Of a stretch of DNA of 64,000 nt, positions 54,651 through 64,000 are shown in pieces; within the stretch, counting starts at the first letter, position 1; every line of letters begins with the position of its first letter. Below the pieces are notes generated by a model. That model did no database searches. It saw nothing but the letters and a program-made list of their open reading frames with translations, and was not told the DNA's origin. Source of the DNA: Antedon mediterranea (lineage: Eukaryota > Echinodermata > Crinoidea > Comatulida > Antedonidae); contig NC_092676.1 in NCBI RefSeq assembly GCF_964355755.1, positions 14,180,288 to 14,244,287 on the forward strand, in the 5' to 3' direction. The translations under genes and the position numbers were made by a program.

Positions 54651-55129
54651 TTAATGTTAACGATGTGCATTATAAACAGCAAGCTTTTTCCCAACACATT
54701 AAATCAAGTGGATTTAGTACGTCGCTGAGAATTACATCATCAGTCACGTGATTACAGAATACGCGTTTATCGATTTATGAATTTAACAAAATCAAATTTT
54801 AGCCTACACAGTGGTCGAAGCGCGTTTTTAATAGGTTCGTAAATAGTAAAACCCCCATACTTAATGGACTCTACCAATTTTGTTTACAATGATCTCGTGC
54901 TCGAGAAGAACGTCTCCTCGGCACACCACGAGGTGCTGTTGTGCGATGGGTTTTCTTATGCCTATTGTTTACCTGTGGAATAATTACACACACTTTTCGC
55001 ATAACAACCGTAATTACTGATTACACAGCAATGAGCAAAGGATTCATCAAGGAAGAATACGTTGAATAAAAATTCACTTAAGAAATGCTGTAAGCTGTTT
55101 TCAAACTATTAATCAGCCCACTATTATTG

Positions 55130-55260
55130 AGACCACCATCTTGCTTCTCGCGATAGGGAATTTCCTGGATAGATGAGTCGCGAGTGAGAGACGGCGGACC
55201 ATGGCCGATGAGTGAGGCGGTGGTAGCTTGGACGGATTAGTTAGGCAATTAAATTGAATG
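55130..55260. promoter_or_regulatory. Candidate alternative promoter of the plus-strand gene
   Basis: GACCACCATCTTG (reverse of a YY1-type CAAGATGGTGGTC), TCTCGCGATAG (near 55,146; the TCTCGCGA core of a housekeeping promoter motif) and a CpG-rich stretch (55,180-55,245) lie together about 650 bp upstream of the first coding exon. The exact start site and first-exon donor are not evident. Confidence 0.4.
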
Positions 55261-55895
55261 TTTTAATTACGTCTGGATATAAAGAATATAAAACTCATTT
55301 TTGTCATCGGCAATAATATTTTATACATAGCCAATTTTGTTCTGCTTCAAATTTAAAAGTTTGACGTTTCCACCTAAAAAATAAGTGGGCCGAAACGTCT
55401 CAGGACGAATCGTCCATAGGCTGAAACGCCCTTGATTTGGCTAGCATGAAAGCATGTCTTGATCTTAGTTTTTTTAATTTTGCTAAAAAGGTGTTAGCAT
55501 TTGACTGTCAAGTGAAAAAGGTGTACTACTACTAGCTTGACCTAGCTAGCTAGGCCTACACCTAAAAACTAAACCTAACAATTTAGATTTTTATATAATT
55601 TAACTATTTTATTGAAAAAAATTGTGATTTGCTAGTTATGCTGCTGATTTTGCTAGTTAATTTTTTTACAACTAGCAAAGTTTGCTAGTCAAAAAAAAAG
55701 TAAATTTCGAGCCCTGTATATCTTAATATGTTATTTTAAACAGTGTACTGATACAATACAGTAGGTGGGGTAGATTTTCCTGTGCACAAAAAAAACCAGA
55801 AATCTTGCAATTGTGTACATCCTAAACTATGCATACAATACCAGTAAAGTTGTCCTGTAACTTAAAACACCCAAACTTTCACCTTTATTTTACAG

Positions 55896-55988
55896 TACCT
55901 TTAGGAGTCAAGTATGTCAGACAGTGAAGGTAGTGCATTCTCAGATGTTGAAGGTGACCAAAGTGCGCCAGAGGAAGAACAATTAGAG
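55896..55988 (+). CDS. First coding exon of an unidentified plus-strand gene
   Basis: Acceptor TTTATTTTACAG, start codon at 55,914 and donor TTAGAG|GTTTGT define 25 codons in phase 0: MSDSEGSAFSDVEGDQSA, then PEEEQLE. The acidic, Ser/Glu-rich start is common in nuclear proteins, but I do not recognise the family. No later exon is recognisable before the transposons at 57 kb, so the rest probably lies further right or outside the window. It is transcribed away from the zinc-finger gene. Confidence 0.6.
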
Positions 55989-57159
55989 GTTTGTCAACTT
56001 ACTAGTAATTTTGGGCATTTTGTGTTTTTTTAACATGCTGAATCTGAAATATATTACATGTATATTATCCAATCTGCAGACAGTACTTTTTGATCTTTTT
56101 ACTTGGAGAAATTTTATTTCGCCAAGTTTAGTACTTACAGTATTTTGTTTGTTAGCAAATAGTTAACTGGGCTCGCACTGGCCGATCGCCAAGTCGCGAA
56201 AAATAAAACGGCTACTTTAGCCATTTTGGCAATGACATGATAAAATAGATATATCAAATAATCATTTTGGCGAAAGCATAAAGTCCAACTAAAAGGTCCA
56301 TTTGTCGATCTTCAAGCATTTATTTTGTTCGTTATAATGTGTTGTTTACTTCAAGCTCCATTTTCGTCAACTTGTTTCGTTGTACCAGGCGTCTCTTTGT
56401 TATTTCAATATAATGGAGGTATACTGCACAGAGAGACAGACATTACACGACACATGGATGATGGAGTCTACCCAAACTGTCACGTGTTGCGCTGCACAAA
56501 CGATCGACAGCCGACGGTCGGCTATTTACCGGGATTGTCTATTTTTCGATAGGGGTGTACTTTTCAGATTCAAAACAAACATAGTATCTTCAATGAATGA
56601 TCTTATCGAAATCAATATTTATGCGTTATGCATTTTAGGCTCCAATAATGTAGTTTCATATTTTACCCTTAATAAAGTTTCCTCATGCGTGCAGTGCGTC
56701 AGTAGAGTAAACAAAATAACATTTTGGGAAATGGTAGAATCTAACAGGGATTTAGCTAAACAAACACGTGCATTTATTGCGGACTATATAAACAGCAAGG
56801 CCGGCCGCCGGCTTCTGTGTTGTTGGGTAATAAATAAATAATCGTAGCCGGGATGGTATAAATTTCTCCCCGACAGAAACGCTTTTTCCCTGTGCTTTGG
56901 CCTATATTATCTGCACGTTCAACAACGATACGAGTGTTCGTTTGGTAGAAATATTTTCAGCATATACGACGTACATAATTTTGTAGGCCTAGGCCTGCGC
57001 TAACTGCACTTTCGCACCTCTTGAGCATAGGGCCTACCCAATTTAAAAACATTCACCCGCTGCGCGGCGGTGACGGTGGGTGACCGTGAAAGTCTTAGGG
57101 ACACGATTTTCGCGTGGTACGGAAGCCACCAGCCAAGCGTAAAAAAACAAAAATAACAT
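55989..57159. other. Intronic or unassigned sequence
   Basis: A 153-codon plus-strand frame at 56,380-56,841 shows no domain or splice context that I can support. GGGCTCGCACTGGCC at 56,169 resembles hAT-type ends, but no partner was found. Confidence 0.35.
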
Positions 57160-60100
57160 TAGGTATCCCAATGAAAAAAAATTCAGATTAATTTTTTTAC
57201 TTTTTCTTTCAGTTAACCATAAAGAACTTAATGTAATGTAAATTTTGCAATTTAAATGATTGAAATCCGATTACCCGTTCTAAATTTATGGTTATTTAAA
57301 GTGGTAAAAAAATATACGATTTTTTGCCTAAAAATGGTGTTTTTTGCAGTTGAAATTGGAAGCATTTTTAAAAGGTTATAACTTTTACAATAATTAGTTA
57401 AAAGTTTTGAATTTTGTTAAACCTATAGATATCACAGAGTTGTACAACTCTATTTTTTTTGGAGCCTCAACGAAACCTATTTTTTAAATTATTGGTCCGC
57501 AAAGTGGTAGGAAAGCATTTAGCGCCCATTTTTGCTGGAATTCCCTAAAAAAATGAAAAAACTGCAATTTTTCAATGATCTGTAACTTTTGAACTACTGT
57601 ACTAATTCATTTAATTTTTTTTGTACTTGTTAGAATGTAGTGTATATTTCATTAATAAATATATTTTAGATGTGTATATGAAAAAAAAAAAAGGTTAATG
57701 GTAAAATTTAAAATTATAAAAAAAAAAAATGAAAAAGTATGTTAAAAACTGTGTGTACTGTTTCTTTTCTTTTACACTAATTTTCGGTAAGTATAATTAT
57801 TAGAATATTTTAATATACTTTATATTTATAATTTCAATCATAAATACTATTATATCAGGGCTGAAAATTAACCTTTAAACCATAGTGGCCAGCAGGGCCA
57901 GTTGAAGTTGAAGGATGGTCGCCCTTATTAAAAATGGCTGGCCCTTATTAATTTTTTGTACATTTTTTTTTTGCCCAAGGGGGGGCGGGGAATTTATCCC
58001 CACCCCTCCCAATTATATCATTTATTACTTTTGATAATTAAATTACTCTCCCCAAAATTCCTCCCTCCCCCACACCCCTCCCACACCCACATTCACACAC
58101 AATATTTTCCGTGGTGGGGATCGTCATTGAAAAAAATCAATCCAATTTTTTGTATGGCCTGGGTAGGCCTAGATTGGCTTTCAGGAGCCTGCCTGGAGAA
58201 TCCTGACCAACATGTCTTTAGCCTAGCTAGGCCTAGCTTTTCTAGCCTAGCTTGTTGGCCGCCCTAGAAATCAGACAAAAAACTACCTGTATTTCATAAA
58301 TTATACAATTCTAACATGCAATAGCCATTAAAATATTGATAATAAGTTACAAAGTATCATTTTAAAATAATTAAGAAAGATATTTAATCGTGTTTACATG
58401 TGTCACACATGCGCGCACGCACAATTTGGGGAGAGAGCTACCTTCTAGAAGATGATGACGTCACACGTCAGCACGTGTTTTGAGGAGGATTTGAGTGACC
58501 AAAATTGGTTGGAACTTTTGAAGAAATAATCCATCGATGACATAGCAACTAAGCTTTTTAAATAATAAACATTATATTTAGGCCTCCTATTAATGTTTCC
58601 TTTTAAAATTAAATATATTTTATAAACTTGTTCCATAAAAACATGCAGTAAGCATAAAAGGAACAATTATTGGTTGCTGTAAAGGAGGTATTTCTATGAC
58701 ACCGTACTGGATGCACTATTATGAGGCGATGAAGTAAACTCGTCCTTGAATGCAGGCAGGGGAATCCCCTTGTTTGGTACCTAACCTCGTACTGTGAGAT
58801 GGAGCGCAATTAATTGCTTTCCTTGAAGGTTGTTGATCGCGCTTGCGATCCTTAAAAACGAGGGACTGCTTGTAGCTTATAACTTAGCTTATATATTATT
58901 AGCCTAGGCCTAGATTAGTTATAAAAGGTAGGTGGATGCAGATTCTGGAAGTCGCCAGACGGGTCGACCATCACACAATTAATACTCGCCCTTACCAAAT
59001 AAAGGTCGCCATTGGCGACCGGGCGACCGTTAATTTTCAGCCCTGTTATATATATAACTTTTGAATACGTAAAACAAGATTTTAGGCCCGTATGATTATG
59101 ACACCAAATCTAAGCCGGGCTGCTAAGTAAGATATGCTCTTTTAAGGCAAACGCACAATGTGTCAAAATAAACTCATTTAAAATAATCAATTTTAATCAA
59201 AACAATTAATTGTTTACCTGAATAGTATATATAACATTATAAAAATTGTTTTCTTTTCGTATTATTACGTTATTAAATTGAAATACGGAGCTAAAGTTTA
59301 GGCCAAGTCACGGCTTACTCGCGATCAGTAGTCGCTCCCGTTAAAGTATTTGGGTCGCAGTTAATGACTTTCGACCGCCGTATACAGAGTCAAATGTAAC
59401 GTTGGTAAATTAGCTTAATAAATGTCTTCAGTACATTTTAACCTAACGCATTTGCATTGTATACTTGCATAATAAATCTTCCGCACATTACATCAATTTT
59501 AAGTTGTTAAATTAATGTATAAAACCAGATATTCTACGACGGAATAGGACATGTCAATCTCCAACATCGCTGCTGTCACACATCTCGTGTCGAGCCGGCC
59601 AAAGTCGAGCGAGGAAAACAAAAACAACGTGTTCAAAATATGGAACGTACCATTCGCTGATAGGGTGCATTGATGTATTAAACGGAAAACGTCACAACAA
59701 ACTAGCGCGTACTTTACAGTACAATATTTTACTCACTACAATATTCACCGGATTATAATGGTTCAATCTTCGAAATTCTGAACGGGATTTACGCCTCGTG
59801 CACCATTTTAAAATGTAGTTCGCACAATTACCATGCACAATACGTATGTAATCTATGTTTTATCGATTTCAATGTAGATTTAGCTATAATTTAATACCAA
59901 AATCCATAAAATTTTTCCATAAACGGTTATTCAAAATTGGTTTTTTTGTCACCAAATTTGATCTTTCGTTACGAAAAACCTATTTATAGAAGACGATTTT
60001 CACATCAAATTAAAGCTCATTTAAAGCCTGATAACATACAACAAAAATTAATCCGCTAGCTTCAATGGTAATCGTGCGATCGTCTTTTGAAAACTGATGA

Positions 60101-60371
60101 GGATTTTCCGATGAGGTTTTCAACGCGCGATCGGCTCGACGGGATTTTAGAACCGTTTTAAAATCGCATTTTCTCGGCAACTACTTCATTAATTTTAATT
60201 GTAAACACACTTATAAATAGATTAAAACAAGTACTTTCAAACAATATAAATTTTTAAAGTATTAATTAAGAGTGAACACGATTTATTTACCATCAAAGTC
60301 ATACTACTTATTCGAATCTTTTTAATATTTCAAAAGTGATACCCCTCTGTACGCTTTCATTGGGATACCTA
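57160..60371. mobile_element. 3.2-kb inverted-repeat element, 7-bp duplication, hosting a nested hAT
   Basis: A perfect 17-bp inverted terminus (TAGGTATCCCAATGAAA) at 57,160-57,176 and 60,355-60,371 is flanked by ATAACAT (57,153-57,159 and 60,372-60,378). Without the nested 57,856-59,045 element its length is about 2.0 kb. No transposase frame remains. An internal part recurs at 54,165-54,650. The 7-bp duplication would suit P-like elements, but the termini do not identify the superfamily. Confidence 0.85.
57856..59045. mobile_element. 1.19-kb hAT-like non-autonomous element
   Basis: The ends share a perfect 17-bp inverted repeat (CAGGGCTGAAAATTAAC). The flanking octamers TATTATAT and TTATATAT match at 6 of 8 positions. 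The same terminus begins the transposase-bearing element at 60,685, so the two are likely one family. The element is nested inside the 57,160-60,371 element. Confidence 0.82.
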
Positions 60372-60684
60372 ATAACATAGCGTTCAGGGGATTTCAGAAA
60401 ACTGTAAAACTTATTAAATTGATAACTGTATGAATGCTGTATGATTAAAAACAATTTGAACAATTGTTTTGATCATATAAAATACAACAACAATTTTTTT
60501 TAATCATACAGTGGCATGGCTCTCACTCTCCCCAAATGCCTTACAAAAACGTTCAGGGAACAGTGTATAACTAAAATGTTAATATATATTTCAACAATTT
60601 TTAATTTTGGCTAATAACCGATTCATTTGGCTAAATAAAAAAATTGGACTTTAGCCATTTTGGCTATAGATAAACTGATTTGAC

Positions 60685-63600
60685 CAGGGCTGAAAATTAA
60701 CCTTTAAACCAAGATGGCCAGCAGGGCCAGTTGGAATTAATTGATGGTGGCCCTTAGTAGAATTTACTGGCCCTGTTTTTCAAAAGTAATATTGCGCAAT
60801 TCAGACTAAAAAATTCAAGAAAATAACACTCTACTAGACCATAGTAAATTAATTTGTAACTTTATTCCAATCTTTTCTATTTGTAAATTGTCATCAAAAT
60901 CAATTATTATTATTATGGTGATGTCTGATGATAGACAGCTAGTAAATCCTCATGCAGTTTTCCTGAAGTTTGTGCTAGGCAAACTCATCATCTTCAAAAT
61001 CTGAACCTTCTTCATCATCAAATTCATCATCATCATCTGATGATGATGTTCATTATCTTATTGGTGGGCCAGTGAATGAAAACACTGTACAGTCTGTACA
61101 ACAGTTTAAGTATATTGTTATTCAATTATTATTTAAGGTCCCTGAATATATCAATAAATTATTGTCTTTAATTGTTTATACCTAATACTGGCAATGCAAC
61201 TCTGCCTGCAGTAGAGGTTGCTGCAGTCTTGTCTTGGATATTTGGTCGCCTTGTCCTACTACCCATTGAATTCCATAACTCTATGGCTGGAATTGGGTTG
61301 AATGATTCAATATTATTACTGAACATTTTGATGGAGAGCAGATCATTTAGTCGCTTTTCGCTTAATGAGCTTCTAAGTTTGGTTTTCAGCAACTTCATTT
61401 GTGAAAATCCCCTCTCGACTTCTGCACTTGATGCAGGCAAAGTGAGCAGCAAGTCAACAACAGAAAGTAAATTCTGGTGGCATTCCTGATACTTTCTGTT
61501 GACTGCTGCCCACGTCAATGTTGGGATATCCGCTGCTTCACTGTGTATGAAAAAAAAAATTATTATGTGACATAATAATTTTAATGTCGGTTTGATTAAA
61601 GTTGTAATAAAGCATTCAGTAAATAATGATAGTTATTATTACTCACTTCTCATCATAGATTACACTTTTTAGTGACGTCCACTCGCTATCAACTTCATCT
61701 AATGATACTTTAGCTGTCTGTAGGATACTGCGATAGTGATCAGTAACTATTTTGAGTTCAGCATGACCAAATTCTAAATTAGCACAATGAAACTTAGTTA
61801 CTAAGATTTACTTTAAGTACACATTTTTAATAATAATCATTCTGAATCATGGTGGTTTTTAAGAAAACAACAGAAATTACCATTTATTTCTGTAGTTGAA
61901 TCAGAATGTGGCCATGAAGTAAACTTTACTATATGGCTAGCTTTGAAGATTCCTTGTGTCGGAAAACCTCTCCTGTAGAGCAGTCAAACGTCCATTAATT
62001 ACGGTCTCACGGGCTGACTTGAAAGCTGTATCATTGCCAGAGAGAGGATGGCTAAAAAATTCATCAAAATCTATTAGGCCGTGGGCTGAACACTGAAAAG
62101 TGGCTTAGTTTTTTAGTTTCGTGGTGACCCTCTGGCAGCTACCTCATCTTTTGTAGAATTGTTCTACACATATATCATATCATAAAAACCAAACTCGTCA
62201 GTGAAAAAAGTTGCACATTAATTAATTAGAACGATTTTAAGATTATTAATTAAAAACATGCGCCCTCTATTGCCAAAATGTAAAACTCCCTATTCTTTTG
62301 CATTATACAATATCTATGTTTGCCAATAGAGGGCGCATTTTTATAAATTAAATAAGCTCACAATACTGTACCTGTCTGTATAGTATAAATACAGTAGTAA
62401 GACATAGCAGTACCACAGATACTGTATTATATTACATTGGAAGTTGTTGATTTTGTATCAAAACGTTATAAATTATAAAATAGAGTGGAAACGTGATTGA
62501 AAAGGATTATTTTATATCAATTTTAAAGAACAAACATAAAGATGATTTTTATGTCAATGTATTGTGTGTATAATAATTGTAAAATACTATAGACAACCTT
62601 TATTTATATACTCATCACATTTATTAGAGACTTGGTAACATAAATACTATATACCAAGTTACAATTATCACAAAATTAATAAATTTTACTTGGATATTGC
62701 ATATATTATTACAGGATATTCTATTTGGCAAATAATGAAATTAGGTTATCTTTAATGATTCTCTGCTCAATAACATTTTGACAGAAGATGTTATACTATT
62801 GACAGTACAGATCCACTTCTGGGTTTTCAGTTCGACTGTAGCATCTACATACTCTTGTGTATTTTAAGTAGCACGATCGGTGATACTTAGCTTCAATAGC
62901 TACCAAATCTTTATCGTGGATTTTTAGCAGCATTTCTTGATCTTTTTTTAGCGTTGCTGCTGTTTTTAAACATCCTCCATCAATGGTCTCACACTGCACC
63001 AACTTCTCCACTCTGCGCTTTCTTGAAATGTTGTTAGTTGCATATTGTATACGCTTACAAATAATACATATCGGTGGCAACACATGTGCACGATCAACAC
63101 GTGGACGGTCTTCAGGCATCATAGATCGCAAAAGAATCTTGGAAGCTTGTGCTGTGTTGTGTTCATCACCTGCAATTTCCTCAACATTTGGACTAGGTTC
63201 CAAAACTTCTTGTGCTTTGAAAGAATAGTGTTCAATAATTAATATTTATTGCTACAGTGTCTATGTGACCAGATACTAAATTACAATGACAGTTAAAGGA
63301 GTAGGAATGAAACTAAAGGATGAATTTAGGAATAATAAAGGCAAGTTGCCGATGAATGAACACATTTTACCAGTTGAGTACAGTTATACTTTTCACAGAT
63401 ATTTTCTTTTCCTTTCATTTTTATTCGCTTAGATGCCTTGGCAATAGGTGCTTGACATTATTATTATTATATATTCTGAAACTTACCTTTCCACTTTAAG
63501 TACCGTGCTTCAGCTCATTTAATCTTAGTAATATTGCAGAAGTTGAAATAACACTCAGTCAGTGTGGTATCCAGGAATCCCAAATCGATATAAAGCTATA

Positions 63601-64000
63601 AGCGAACAATCTAGCATAGTTTTAAAATACAGACAAAGAAAATGCTAACCTTTTTCTTGGCCTAGACGTCAAACTAGCAGTGCTAGTAGGCGGTCCTTCT
63701 TCGTCTTCGTCGGCGGTAGTACTAGGCTACTAGGAGTAGTGGCCTCATATATTCTTCGAACACGAAGGATGATGCAATTTTACTTTCAGGGCAATTCAGA
63801 ACCTTCCAACGTGAGCAGCATTCTTTGAATTTCGCATAACCTTTCCCAGTTAATTTTACTAGTTTTCCTTTGGAATTTGATACGTGCATACAGCAATAAT
63901 CTGGAGTATTTTCCTCATCTTCTTCCTCTAAAAACGTTTGTTTATCATCCGACGCAGCCATGTTTCTGTATTGACGCGATGAACCGAGCCACACGGCTGT
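60685..64000. mobile_element. hAT-type element, one terminus plus transposase-like gene (runs off window)
   Basis: It begins CAGGGCTGAAAATTAACC at 60,685, closely matching the first ~60 bp of 57,856 (CCAGCAGGGCCAGTTG shared). The transposase-like gene inside runs on the minus strand. No matching right terminus occurs before 64,000. Treating the gene and the terminus as one element is an inference. Confidence 0.6.
61168..63961 (-). pseudogene. hAT-dimerisation (KIAA1586-like) transposase gene, damaged
   Basis: Recognisable minus-strand exons are 63,650-63,961 (start MAASDDKQTF), 62,853-63,208 (CIICKR...CETIDGGC...YHRSCYLKYT, a Cys/His cluster; donor AGA|GTATGT), 61,881-62,085, 61,647-61,773 and 61,168-61,540. 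The last three join in phase and end with SSAEVERGFSQMKLLKTKLR, the hAT C-terminal dimerisation motif. Damage: the 63.7-kb exon switches frame near 63,725, one extra base near 61,950 shifts the frame after LQERFSDTR, and the middle (the DDE core region) is not recognisable between 62,090 and 62,850. It resembles KIAA1586/ZNF862-like hAT-derived proteins. It is either a dead transposase or a badly read domesticated gene. Confidence 0.6.

Noticed and set aside
55370-55420. Second possible hammerhead-like hairpin (GACGTTTCCACC ... GTGGGCCGAAACGTC)
   Set aside because: The stem pairs poorly and no CUGAUGA-type core is present.
55631-55716. Possible hAT right end (complement CAGGGCTCGAAATTTAC)
   Set aside because: No matching left terminus or 8-bp duplication was found upstream, so no element can be bounded.
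56380-56841. 153-codon plus-strand frame
   Set aside because: It has no recognisable domain, overlaps a second frame of similar length, and does not fit the donor phase of the upstream coding exon in any convincing way.

Overview
This is eukaryotic (metazoan) nuclear DNA: AT-rich, intron-bearing, crowded with retrotransposons and DNA transposons, with no operons, rRNA or CRISPR. The repeat types (CR1/L2-like LINEs with a PHD finger and a 2A-like motif, Penelope remnants, tRNA-derived SINEs, many short inverted-repeat elements) and the very frequent octamer TAGGCCTA suggest a marine invertebrate deuterostome, possibly an echinoderm. The phylum is an inference.

Layout. 1-21,000 is intergenic repeat territory: a degenerate ~140-bp tandem family, a decayed LINE (3.3-4.5 kb, minus), a ~360-bp tandem array (5.2-6.2 kb), an orphan L1-type ORF1 (7.1-7.9 kb, minus), one intact full-length LINE (8,663-12,615, plus) inserted in an older repeat, and two large inverted repeats (15.4-18.0 and 18.8-20.4 kb). 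21,016-49,455 (minus) is one protein-coding gene that I rebuilt as 11 coding exons with compatible phases (1,155 codons plus stop). It is a ZC3H4/ZC3H6/ZC3H8 (Drosophila suppressor of sable) family CCCH zinc-finger protein. Its introns carry L2-like LINE pieces, a SINE, a MITE close to a splice site, a ~500-bp-armed palindrome, and in intron 3 a nested-transposon palindrome. 49.46-50.13 kb looks like a divergent promoter. The first coding exon of an unidentified plus-strand gene lies at 55,896-55,988. 51-61 kb holds three inverted-repeat elements, one nested in another. The right edge (60,685 to beyond 64,000) holds a damaged hAT-type transposase-like gene behind a hAT-like terminus.

The strongest unusual structure is in intron 3 (about 35,240-41,860). 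It is an inverted repeat whose two arms were invaded independently by different transposons: a 671-bp TA-flanked element and a 1,435-bp long-TIR element in the left arm, and a 1,931-bp hAT-like element in the right arm. A fourth element sits at the axis. For the three arm insertions, the opposite arm still shows the uninterrupted target, so boundaries and target-site duplications can be read inside one molecule. The LINE at 8.7-12.6 kb can be checked the same way against an empty paralogous copy at 29.4-29.9 kb.
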